Positions 1-9,400 of a stretch of 64,000 nt of DNA are shown here, one piece after another. The number at the start of each line of letters is the position of its first letter. The first letter of the stretch is position 1. The position numbers were made by a program, and so were the translations under genes. Under the pieces are notes generated by a model. The model was given only the letters and a program-made list of their open reading frames with translations. It made no database searches and was not told where the DNA came from. Location: contig CAILUD010000001.1 of NCBI GenBank assembly GCA_903837285.1, forward strand, positions 1 through 64,000. Direction: 5' to 3'. The DNA is from an uncultured Bacteroidota bacterium. Its GTDB lineage: Bacteria > Bacteroidota > Bacteroidia > Bacteroidales > GWA2-32-17.

Positions 1-636
1 AACAAATAATTTTAGCTCCGAAACTTTTGTAAATCCAAATTTCTTTGCATTTTCTTCATTACGTGCAACGTCATCTTTATACCATTGTGCATTTTGATAT
101 GCTCCCCAGAATTTTCCGTATTGCCCGGTAAAATCTTCATGGTGCAGGTGCAGCCAGTCGTATTTACTTAAATCACCTCGAATAATTTCTTCGTCATAAA
201 TAATTTCATATGGAATTTCTGCATAAGTTAATACAAGCATAACAGCATCATCCCATGGTAATTTGTTAGGAGGAGCGTAAACGGCAATTTTAGGAGCTTT
301 TTCGAGTTTAACAACATCCATATTTATTTCTGGTGTAGAAATTTCTGACAATATATTTCCTGCTTGCCCATCTGCAATAACTTCAATGGTGACGCCTCTA
401 ATAGTGCACTCGTCTTGAATTTCTTTATGATTAATAACTAAAAAACTACCTCCACGGTAATTTAATAACCATTGAACTTCCATTCCATTTTGAAGCATCC
501 AATAAGTAATTCCGTATGCTTTCAAATGATTTTTCTGACTTTCATCCATCGGAATTAAAACATATGAAGCACTTGCTTTAATAGCAAAGCAAAATATTAT
601 AACAAATGAAATAATTATGTTTGAAAATTTAAACAT
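1..636 (-). CDS. Secreted protein of the family often named asparagine synthetase B (3' end cut by window edge)
   Basis: The frame is open from an ATG at 636 to the left edge, giving 212 codons without a stop; the C-terminus lies outside the window. The first ~23 residues form a signal peptide (MFKFSNIIISFVIIFCFA...ASA). The mature part has the sequence landmarks I recall from a conserved Bacteroidota secreted family: IPMDESQKNHLKAYGITYW, LNYRGGSFL, KLPWDDAVMLVLTYAEIPY and WLHLHHEDFTGQYGKFW. Members are often annotated as asparagine synthetase B, but a secreted protein without the glutamine-amidotransferase N-terminus is unlikely to be that enzyme, and the true function is not known to me. 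It is transcribed away from dnaB's 3' end with a 103-bp gap that shows no terminator. Family assignment comes from memory of the motif set; the coding call is firm. Confidence 0.75.
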   Translation of the reverse strand, partial: MFKFSNIIISFVIIFCFAIKASASYVLIPMDESQKNHLKAYGITYWMLQNGMEVQWLLNYRGGSFLVINHKEIQDECTIRGVTIEVIADGQAGNILSEISTPEINMDVVKLEKAPKIAVYAPPNKLPWDDAVMLVLTYAEIPYEIIYDEEIIRGDLSKYDWLHLHHEDFTGQYGKFWGAYQNAQWYKDDVARNEENAKKFGFTKVSELKLFV

Positions 637-739
637 CTGTGTTTTAATTCTACTTAAAAAAAATAATTTTTGTAAAAATAATTGATTTAACCTTCTAAAA
701 GAAAAAATATTATAAGTTAAAGCAAAGATTTAATAATTT

Positions 740-2257
740 TTAATAAGGAGCAACGTTTTGGTCATCAAATGAACGACCAAGTTCCAGTTTTGAAATGTCA
801 TTATTTGTAGTATTCATTCTTGATGGCATAACTACTGCAGGTGCATTAGCATCAGCAATGTTTCCAATACCGAATTCGTCCCAATCTGTAAATTTCGCAA
901 AATTCTCGATGAATTTTAAATCAACGTCGGTAACTGCTCCGTTTCTGTGTTTAGCAATAATTATTTGTGCTAATCCTTTTGTTGAAGCACCTTCTTCGCC
1001 ACTTTCAAGACCATATTTTTCTGGACGGTGAATAAACATTACAATATCTGCATCTTGTTCAATTGCACCTGATTCACGTAAGTCGGAAAGCTGTGGGCGT
1101 TTAGAACCTGACCTTGTTTCAACAGAACGGTTTAACTGCGATAGAGCAATAATTGGAACATTTAAATCTTTTGCCAATGCTTTAAGTGAACGTGAAATTG
1201 TACTAACTTCTTGTTCACGGTTTCCTTTGTTATCGCTAGGCGAACTCATTAATTGCAGGTAATCGATAATTATTAGTTTAACATCTTTTTGAGATACTAA
1301 TCTTCTTGCTTTTGATCGTAATTCAAAAATTGTAATTGCAGGTGTATCGTCAATATAAATATGGCAATCTTCAAGTGTTTTAATTCTAGTTTCTAATATA
1401 CCCCATTCTTGAGGGCTAAGTTTTCCGGTTCTTATAGTTTCTGCTCTTAATTCTGTTTCTGCTATAACCAATCGGTTTACTAGCTGAACTGATGACATTT
1501 CCAAGCTGAAAAATCCAACAGCTTGTTTATGGTTAACTGCAATATTTCTTGCCATTGAGAGTACAAATGCAGTTTTACCCATACTTGGACGAGCAGCAAC
1601 AATAATCAAATCTGAATTTTGCCAGCCAGATGTAACTCTATCGATATCTGAAAAGCCAGATGGTACACCGCTTAATCCATCTTTACGCTCGCCGGCAATT
1701 CTAATTTGTTCAATTGCTTTTTTTAATACTTCATCAATAGGTTGAGTTTCTCTTTTTATTGTACCTTCTGAAAGTCCGAATATTTGATCCTGACTATAAT
1801 CTAACAAATCGTCAATGTCTTCTTCGTCGTCAAAAGCTTTTCTCTCAATGTCTGTAGCAATACGAATAAGTTCTCGTTGAATATATTTTTGGGCAATAAT
1901 TCGTGCATGAAATTCACAGTGAGCAGCAGAAGCAACTCTACCTGTAAGTTTAGTTAAATATAAAGCTCCACCAATTTCATTTAATTGTTTACGTTTAACA
2001 AGTTCATCTTTGACTGTTAAAATGTCTATTGGCTGCATCTCTTTTGACAATGCAGTAATTGCTTCAAATATTTTTTTATTTAAATCGCTATAAAAACTTT
2101 CTGGTTTTAAAATCTCCAGAACTGTGTTAGCAGCATCTTTATCAATCATTATCGCACCTAAAACTGCTTCTTCAAGATCTAATGCCTGAGGTGGAATTTT
2201 ACCTAAATTTGATTCATTTTGAACAACTTGCTTCTTTTTGTAATCTTTTTTCTCCAT
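740..2257 (-). CDS. dnaB: Replicative DNA helicase DnaB
   Basis: This 505-residue protein is the hexameric helicase that unwinds DNA ahead of the replication fork and loads primase. The N-terminal domain (about 20-130) starts with the typical PPQALDLEEAVLGAIMID. The RecA-like C-terminal domain has Walker A (ARPSMGKTAF, about 225), FSLEMS, the Walker B strand LIIIDYLQLM, and SQLNRSVE followed by LRESGAIEQDAD near 400. Length and motif order match the family, and there is no intein in the Walker A or DnaB-loop sites where inteins are often found. The start at 2257 fits a promoter-like element just upstream. The Asn/Met-rich C-terminal tail after about residue 470 is probably flexible. It is the only replication gene here and its neighbours are not functionally related. 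Confidence 0.97.
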   Translation of the reverse strand: MEKKDYKKKQVVQNESNLGKIPPQALDLEEAVLGAIMIDKDAANTVLEILKPESFYSDLNKKIFEAITALSKEMQPIDILTVKDELVKRKQLNEIGGALYLTKLTGRVASAAHCEFHARIIAQKYIQRELIRIATDIERKAFDDEEDIDDLLDYSQDQIFGLSEGTIKRETQPIDEVLKKAIEQIRIAGERKDGLSGVPSGFSDIDRVTSGWQNSDLIIVAARPSMGKTAFVLSMARNIAVNHKQAVGFFSLEMSSVQLVNRLVIAETELRAETIRTGKLSPQEWGILETRIKTLEDCHIYIDDTPAITIFELRSKARRLVSQKDVKLIIIDYLQLMSSPSDNKGNREQEVSTISRSLKALAKDLNVPIIALSQLNRSVETRSGSKRPQLSDLRESGAIEQDADIVMFIHRPEKYGLESGEEGASTKGLAQIIIAKHRNGAVTDVDLKFIENFAKFTDWDEFGIGNIADANAPAVVMPSRMNTTNNDISKLELGRSFDDQNVAPY

Positions 2258-2274
2258 AATCTTTAATTCGGATT

Positions 2275-2307
2275 CAAATTTAAGAATTGATTAATGATGC
2301 TTTGCAA
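2275..2307 (-). promoter_or_regulatory. Candidate dnaB promoter
   Basis: Read on the minus strand, TAAATTTG (complement of 2275-2282) fits the Bacteroidota -7 consensus TAnnTTTG, and a TTG (complement of 2305-2307) lies 22 nt upstream as a -33 element. Transcription would start near 2268, only about ten bases before the dnaB ATG. The spacing is slightly long. Confidence 0.5.
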
Positions 2308-2335
2308 TAATTAATATTTGTTTTTTAACAACTGA

Positions 2336-3700
2336 ATGTTTGATAATTTGTTGAAAAATTCTGAACTTTGTGGTATGCAATTAAATAAGATAATTAGTTT
2401 TAATAACAATATTCTAAATATTAGATTATTTTATATTCTGTTGCTAATTACTTCGTTGTTATATGTTTTATCGTGTAAAAAAGAAAAAAAAGACACTGCT
2501 CCAATTATTAGTTATTCATTTCCACAATCAAATCTTACTTTAAATGCAATAGATAGTGTAAGGATAAAAGCAAATATTTCAGATGATTATGGGCCGTTAA
2601 TTGTTTCTGTTTATATTATTAATGATCAAATGAAAACTTTTACCCAACCGTTGGTAAAAACTTTCTCGGGAAGCGAAATAAATATCGATGAATTTTATTT
2701 TTTCAACAATATGTATTTTGAAACCGGAATATATTATATAGTAATTCGTGCCGAAGATGGTAACAATACAGTGAATGAATTTATTAAGGTTAATATTGTT
2801 GAAATTCCAAAAGTGTTAAATTCTATTTATGTAGGGATTGAGGATTTAAATGGAGTAAAGATTTTTTGTAATGATACTTTAGGGAATTTTAATGAGATTG
2901 GTTATATTTCTTCAACAATTATTAGCGCTTGCGTGAATAGTTATACTAAGCAAATGTCAGTACTCACTTATGATGGAAATTTTATTACTTATTCGATACC
3001 TGATTTTCAGGTTACATGGCAAAAATCTGGATTAACAACCCCAGGTCATTTATTTAAAGGTGAAACAAAAGTTTACGAAAATTTTACATATGTGAATGAT
3101 GCAAATGGGTATATTTATGGATATGATTATTTAGGTAATGTGAGAAATATTAATTCTATTGAAGACGGAGTGCCAATAAGTTTTAATTTTTGTAATAATA
3201 ATATTTTAACTTTTGTTGAATACGATTTTTATAATAGTTATTCAATTCAACAATTATATCCTAATGGAGGTTTGATATCAAAATATCAAATAAATTTTCA
3301 GCCCTTTAAAATTCTGCCAAGTTCATCAATTTCAACAACTATTTGGGGTAAAAGTCAGAACAATACACAAATGTATACCTATTATACTGAAATTAATAAT
3401 TTGCAAACATTTGGCAGCTTAATAAATGAAAATTTTAATGATGTTGTTGTAACACCGGATAATAAATATTTATTATCAGCTGGAAATAATTTAATGACTA
3501 TTGAAAAAACCTATGGTAATACTATGGTTTATGCTTCTGGAAATAGAGCTGATTTTATGAAATTTGAGAGTCTTTCAAATTCACTTTATACAGCTGATAG
3601 TAATATAATGTCGGTTTATAATTATCCTAATTCTTCAAAAATTAACAGTTATACTTTCTTGGGCAAAATTTTATTTTTCGACTTTTTTTACAATAAGTAA
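2336..3700 (+). CDS. Lipoprotein with Ig-like N-terminal domain, unknown function
   Basis: The protein has a hydrophobic segment ending in the lipobox LYVLSC followed by KKEKK, so it should be a lipidated envelope protein. The first ATG (2336) gives an unusually long N-region; the ATG at 2375 (MQLNKII) gives a more normal lipoprotein signal and may be the true start. After the Cys, residues ~55-135 look like an Ig/cadherin-type beta sandwich (SDDYGPLIVSVYI..., TGIYYIVIRAEDGNN). The rest is beta-rich with repeating strand-turn patterns and could be a beta-propeller like those of quinoprotein or SMP-30 type folds, but I see no diagnostic motif. It is convergent with the TPR gene to its right, whose stop codon is one base away. 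No function can be assigned. Confidence 0.8.
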   Translation: MFDNLLKNSELCGMQLNKIISFNNNILNIRLFYILLLITSLLYVLSCKKEKKDTAPIISYSFPQSNLTLNAIDSVRIKANISDDYGPLIVSVYIINDQMKTFTQPLVKTFSGSEINIDEFYFFNNMYFETGIYYIVIRAEDGNNTVNEFIKVNIVEIPKVLNSIYVGIEDLNGVKIFCNDTLGNFNEIGYISSTIISACVNSYTKQMSVLTYDGNFITYSIPDFQVTWQKSGLTTPGHLFKGETKVYENFTYVNDANGYIYGYDYLGNVRNINSIEDGVPISFNFCNNNILTFVEYDFYNSYSIQQLYPNGGLISKYQINFQPFKILPSSSISTTIWGKSQNNTQMYTYYTEINNLQTFGSLINENFNDVVVTPDNKYLLSAGNNLMTIEKTYGNTMVYASGNRADFMKFESLSNSLYTADSNIMSVYNYPNSSKINSYTFLGKILFFDFFYNK

Positions 3701-3701
3701 A

Positions 3702-5705
3702 TTATTTTAGTTTATACCTTTTTGCTTCCATTGCTTTCTGGTAATAGAATTTTGCTTTTAAAGTGTCTTTGCTTACGATAAAATAATTATATAAACTTAT
3801 TGTTCGCTCATAATTCTGAGGATCTATTTCAACAGCTTTTTCCCAGTTTTTAATAGCATTAATTGTATCTTTATTTGATATGTAGTAATAACCTAACCCA
3901 ACATAAGGAATCTCTGAGTTTTTGATCTTTGTTAACATTGTTTCGCAGGTGTTTTTTGCACTATCTGGTAAACCTTGTTTATAATATAAATTAATTATTT
4001 GTTGCCATGTTTTAGTATATGTAGGGTCAATATTAATTGCTAAAGTGTAATATTTTATGGCTTCATTATTCTTTTTCAGCATTTCGTAACATTGTCCAAG
4101 ATTAAATGTAATTTCAAAATTGCTTTGCTTAAAAGAGTATGCCTTTTTAATGTATTCTAAAGCTAATTCAGGTTTGTTGTAAAAATTAATATATAAATTG
4201 CCTACATTATTTAATGCTTTAGGATTGTTAGGGAATAGAGCCAATGTACGGTTATACAAAAAAACTATACTATCCAGACTTGGTTTTAATTCGGTAAAAG
4301 ATTTTTTTAAACTAATTTCTCGCATTATTATATCCATCATTTCCTGAGCAAGAATATCGTTAGCCTTAACTGAATTGTCAAGATATTTTATGTCATTACT
4401 GTAAAGTGTTAGGCCATCTTTCCATGTACTGTTTCTGGCAATAGTTTTAATGGAAAAAACAATCACAATAATAATGACAATATATTTTAAATAATTATTT
4501 AAAGTTTTAAATGATTTAGAATCATTTGCAGTTTTTGTTATTTTAAATAATAAAAAAGTAAAAGTAATTGCAAAGCCAATTGAAGGAGCGTATAAAAATC
4601 TTTCGGCTACTATGCCATTTAGTTCCATAAAATAATTTGAGAATGGAAGAATGCCAAGAAAATAAAACAATGTGCCAAATAATAAAATGGATTTGTTTTT
4701 TAAATATTTAATTGTAAAAAATAAGATTATGGCATGAAGTATTAAAGAGAAAATTACCCAGAAATCGGTTAATTTAACCTCTGGAATTGTAAATTGACCA
4801 TAATAAAATACTAAAGGATGAGGTATAAAAAGCAATTTAATATTTATAAGCATAGCATATGCAGATAAAGATAATCTAGCAGCTATTGAATTATTAAACC
4901 TTAATGGATTTTCAAAAGATAAAAGTTCAAGTTTATCAGTTGGAAAAAACCAATTCGGTATTTTGTATAAAATATAGGTAACTATAAACAATAAAATAAC
5001 TGATAAAATTATTCTGGAATTGTTTTTTATAAAATTTGTAATTGGTTCAACTTTAATATATAAAAACCAAAGTACCATTGGAATAATAAGTGCGAACGAA
5101 ATTGCACTTTGTTTGGTTAAGAAAGAGAGTATATAAAGACTAATTGCAGATAATAAAAAGTACCATTTTTGTTTTTCAATAAAACTGATAAAGTATTTAA
5201 GAGAAAGAAGGCAAAATAATAAATAAAGTAATTCTTCTCTGTTTTTTAAACTGGCAACAACCTCAGTATGGATTGGGTGTAATATCCATATAAGCATTGC
5301 AATTAAAATGAAAGCAGGACCAGTTTTAGGTAAAATAATTTTTATAAGTAATTTTAAAAGTAACGTACAAGTTAATGCAAATAGAAGCACATTTATAAAG
5401 TGGCTTATTTTGGGGCTCTCACCAAAAAACTGATATTCAATTGCAAAAATGGATTTCGTTAATGGCCGATATCCAAAGTTAGAAGTTTTATTCTGAAAAT
5501 ATTGTGTGAAGAAAATTTCTGGAATTGCTTTAATTCCTTGATGTACTTGCTTATTGTTCTTGATTACAAATTCATCATCAAGAGCATAATTATTAAAAAT
5601 AGTATTTCCATAAACCGCAAAAACTAAAAGATAAATATAAAGAGGCCATTTCTTGAAATTTTCAAGAAATGAAATATTTTTTTTTATAATTACTTTTTTA
5701 GCCAT
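3702..5705 (-). CDS. Polytopic membrane protein with C-terminal TPRs, TMTC/GT-C mannosyltransferase-like
   Basis: This 667-residue protein has roughly ten hydrophobic segments over residues 20-420 and about four TPR units over 480-650 (for example ALNNVGNLYINFY, FEITFNLGQCYEMLKKNNEA, IPYVGLGYYYISNKDT). The first loop holds an acidic motif, NNYALDDEFVI, then SNFGYRPLTKSIFAIEYQFF; an acidic first loop plus a YRPLT motif and C-terminal TPRs is the layout of the TMTC family of eukaryotic O-mannosyltransferases and their bacterial relatives (GT-C fold, lipid-linked sugar donor). If that holds, it transfers sugar to exported proteins on the periplasmic face. This is a fold-level inference, as no activity can be read from sequence. 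It stands alone between a lipoprotein and the adhesin cluster. Confidence 0.8.
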   Translation of the reverse strand: MAKKVIIKKNISFLENFKKWPLYIYLLVFAVYGNTIFNNYALDDEFVIKNNKQVHQGIKAIPEIFFTQYFQNKTSNFGYRPLTKSIFAIEYQFFGESPKISHFINVLLFALTCTLLLKLLIKIILPKTGPAFILIAMLIWILHPIHTEVVASLKNREELLYLLFCLLSLKYFISFIEKQKWYFLLSAISLYILSFLTKQSAISFALIIPMVLWFLYIKVEPITNFIKNNSRIILSVILLFIVTYILYKIPNWFFPTDKLELLSFENPLRFNNSIAARLSLSAYAMLINIKLLFIPHPLVFYYGQFTIPEVKLTDFWVIFSLILHAIILFFTIKYLKNKSILLFGTLFYFLGILPFSNYFMELNGIVAERFLYAPSIGFAITFTFLLFKITKTANDSKSFKTLNNYLKYIVIIIVIVFSIKTIARNSTWKDGLTLYSNDIKYLDNSVKANDILAQEMMDIIMREISLKKSFTELKPSLDSIVFLYNRTLALFPNNPKALNNVGNLYINFYNKPELALEYIKKAYSFKQSNFEITFNLGQCYEMLKKNNEAIKYYTLAINIDPTYTKTWQQIINLYYKQGLPDSAKNTCETMLTKIKNSEIPYVGLGYYYISNKDTINAIKNWEKAVEIDPQNYERTISLYNYFIVSKDTLKAKFYYQKAMEAKRYKLK

Positions 5706-5818
5706 TTATCGTATCGGAAACTTAAATGCAAGTTTAATTTTTTTTTCTATATTTACCATAATCTAAATCGAAATAGACAACCATTTGTTTTTTTTTACGT
5801 CTTAAAATAAAAAATTTT

Positions 5819-6457
5819 ATGAAAAGGATATTAATGATTTTTGCTACAGTATTGATAGTTATTGCTATAGGTGATAATTGTTTTGCGCAAAAAACGTCAG
5901 CACCTATACTGAAATTTAATTTAGAAAGTAAAAAAATTATTAATACTGACGTTAGAGACATAGAAAAAATGGTTTTTACTGTCGAAAACCTTAGTTCTGA
6001 TTTAAAAATACAGTGGCAAAAGTCTGTTTTAGAACATGAAATTGTAAAAAAATTATCTTTTACAGATTATGATAATTCTGGAATTCAAAAAGGGGAGTTA
6101 TTACTTACAAAACCAAACAGTTTAAGTGATATTAGAAATATTTTTAATGGTTTTGGTTTAAAAGAGTTTTATGTAGGCGATGTTAGAATTCTAATTAAAA
6201 CTGTTCTTAATAATGAAGAAGCACAAAAAAAAGCTATGGACTATGTATTTAAAGAGTTTGTTTTTACTAAAGAATGTAATGATACTACTTTAATTGATTA
6301 TTATAATTTTCAAGTATATTATTTTGAAACAAAAATACAGTTTATGTGGAGCAATAATTATGCAAAGTACTTATTTGATGGAACTGTAACAACGTTTACG
6401 GAGAATTTAGATAAGATGATTAGTCGTCGCGAAAATTTTAAAAATAATAATAAATAA
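5819..6457 (+). CDS. Small secreted protein of unknown function, first gene of the adhesin cluster
   Basis: A 212-residue protein with a clear signal peptide (MKRILMIFATVLIVIAIGDNCFAQ, cleavage after FAQ). I do not recognise the mature domain. It is mixed alpha/beta with DVRDIEKMVFTVENLSSDLKIQ, and two Cys-free halves; the C-terminus is basic and Asn/Lys rich. The stop codon is only 6 bp before the ATG of the 1,332-residue adhesin, so the two genes are almost certainly co-transcribed and this protein may act with that adhesin, for example in its export or anchoring. No T9SS sorting domain is visible, so it probably stays in the periplasm or is released. Confidence 0.8.
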   Translation: MKRILMIFATVLIVIAIGDNCFAQKTSAPILKFNLESKKIINTDVRDIEKMVFTVENLSSDLKIQWQKSVLEHEIVKKLSFTDYDNSGIQKGELLLTKPNSLSDIRNIFNGFGLKEFYVGDVRILIKTVLNNEEAQKKAMDYVFKEFVFTKECNDTTLIDYYNFQVYYFETKIQFMWSNNYAKYLFDGTVTTFTENLDKMISRRENFKNNNK

Positions 6458-6463
6458 TTTTTT

Positions 6464-9400
6464 ATGAATAAGTTCTTATTTTATTCATTATTCCTTTTTT
6501 TGTTTGCTAATAGCGGACAAATATTTGCTCAAGGAACAAGTTGCAATATTGCAGAGCCTTTTTGCACTGGTGTAACTTATGGTTTTCCATTGAATACTAA
6601 TACTTCAGCAGAGCCTGGTCCAAATTACGGATGTCTTGCTACTCAGCCTAATCCCGTTTGGTATTATATGCTTATTGACCAATCTGGAAATATTACAGTT
6701 AATATGACTTCTCCAACTGGTAACGATATTGATTTTGCTGCATGGGGTCCATTTACTTCTCCTTATGGTCCTTGTGTAGCTTCGCTTACAGCTACAGGTG
6801 CTACTCCAACTGATTGTCCGGCTGCAGGAAATCCGGCACCAGCAGGGTCTTATCCTGCAGGTAATATGATAGATTGTAGCTTTGATATTAATGATGTTGA
6901 AGATTTGCATTTATCCAATGCCGTTTCAGGTCAGTATTATATGTTGTGTATAACTAATTATAGTAATGCTGCTGGTGATATAGTTTTTTCACAATCAAAT
7001 ATAGGTGCTGCGGGTGCTGGTAGTACTAACTGTGCAATTGTTACACCATGTGCTTTTACAAGCGCAACAGCTAATCCATCAGCTTGTACGCCAGGTACTA
7101 ATGCTTATAGTGTTTCTGGTTCAGTTGCATTTCATGATGCACCAACAACAGGTACAATGACTATTTCTGATGGTTCTGGCGCAACTCAAACAGTAAATGC
7201 ACCTTTTGCTAGTCCTTTTGCATATAATTTAACAGGTTTAAATAGTGATGCTACTGTTCATACAATTACTTTTACTTTTTCTGCAAATGCCTTCTGTACT
7301 TATTCTGTAACATATACAGCTCCTGGGCCTTGCAGTGCATGCTCTGCAAGTGCGGGACCAGATGCTTCGGTCTGCGGATTAAGTACGAATTTAGCTGCTG
7401 TTGCAGCTGCCGGTGACTATAATTTAACATGGTCGGGGCCAGCTGGAGTAAGTTTTACACCTACAAATTCAGCAACCGCTTTAGTTACAGCAACTACTTC
7501 TGGTACTTATAATTTAACTTGGACAATTACTAACTCAACAGGGTTAACCTGCTCTGATGTTGTAGCAATTACATTTACTGAAAATCCAACTTCAACTTTT
7601 ACAGCAACTCCTGTAAATTGTTTTGGGCAAAATTCTACTGTTACATTTACAGGTACAGCATCGGCAAGTTCAAGCTGGGGATGGACATTTGGTGGAGGAA
7701 CTGTAGTCTCGGGTACCGGAGTTGGCCCATATACTGTAAATTGGGGGTCTTCAGGATTGCAAGACATAACATTACTTGTTAGTGATAACCACTGTATGAG
7801 TCCTATAACAACGGTTCAGGTAAATAATCCTCCAGATCTTACTTATGTAGTAAACATTGGATCAATTATTTGCGCTGGGTCAACAGGTAATGCAACCCCT
7901 GTTCCCGGTGGTGGAACACCTCCATATGTTTATACTTGGTCTAACGGTACGGGACCACCATTTACGAATGGAAATTATGTTGGTACTGTTACAGATAATT
8001 TAGGCTGTGTAGAAAGTTATCCTTTTACAGTTACATCTCCAAACAATATTACCGTTGTTCCTAATCAAACAAATTTAACTTGTTATAATAATAACTCTGG
8101 AACTGCAAGTGTAGTTGCTAACGGTGGCACTCCTCCTTATACCTATGCTTGGACTGGTGGCGTGAGCACAACTTCAACTGCTTCTAATTTAGCAGCTGGA
8201 AATTATACAATAACAACTTCAGATGATAATGGTTGTTCGGTTACATCAAGTGTAACAATAACTCAGCCAACTCAGGTTAATGTTTCAATTGTTACTACAA
8301 CTAATGCAACATGTTCTGGTATTTGTAATGGAATGGCTACCGTTGCTGCAAATGGAGGTTCGCCTGGTTATAATTATTTATGGCCAAATTCTACAATATT
8401 ACCTTCAGTTTCTGGTTTATGTGCTGGTAGTTATGTTGTTACGGCGATAGACGCTAATTTATGTACTGCAACTAATACTATTAATATTACACAACCATTA
8501 TCTGTTACAGCTTCTATCTCATCTATAACTAATCCATTATGTTTTGGATCATGCACTGGAAGCGCAACAGTTACTGCAATTAATGGAACTGGACCTTATG
8601 CTTATAATTGGTCGAGTGGTTCAGGTATAAGTATTGCAAATAATTTATGTTCAGGAAACTATGTTGTAACAGCTTCTGATGCAAATGGTTGTTCTACAAC
8701 AGCAAGTGTAACAATAACTCAACCATCAATAGTAGCAGCTATAGCTAATAATTTTATAGCTGCAAATTGTTACGGAAGCTGCGATGGTTCTGCAACAGTT
8801 ACAGGTTCGGGTGGTACTCCTCCGTATATGTATAGTTGGGCTTCAGGCACTCAAAACGCGCAGGTAAATAATACCTTATGTGCAGGTACTCATTTCGTAA
8901 CAGTTACAGATGCTAATTTCTGTACTGCATCAACACCTGCTTTTATTTCTCAACCAAGTCAACTTACTATTATTAGTATTTCAAAAATTGATGTCTCATG
9001 TTATGGTTTGAATGATGGATCGCTTGATATTACAATTGGTGGTGGAATTGGTTTTTATACTTATTCTATAGGTTCTCAAACTGATACTGTTGGTCATTTT
9101 GGGAATTTATCTGCCGGTAATTATACTATTACAGTTACAGATTTAAATGGATGTACAACAACAAGTGCAAAATCAATAAACCAACCTTCACAGCTTTTAG
9201 TTTCAGCAATAACTACTCATTCTATTTGTCCTGGTGAATTTGCCTATTTATCTGCTAATGCTGCTGGTGGTACACCTGCCTATACTTATTATTGGAATGG
9301 TGTTGTGTCAAATCCTTCGATTGGGGTTAATCCTTTAACCACAACAAATTACACGGTTTCTGTAACCGATTCGCGAGGTTGTTCAAGTAATTCTGTAATT

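Noticed and set aside
1-636. Genuine asparagine synthetase
   Set aside because: The protein is secreted and lacks the N-terminal Cys glutaminase domain; only the traditional family name suggests the enzyme.
795-1031. A 78-codon plus-strand frame antisense to dnaB
   Set aside because: It lies fully within dnaB on the other strand and has no signal of its own.
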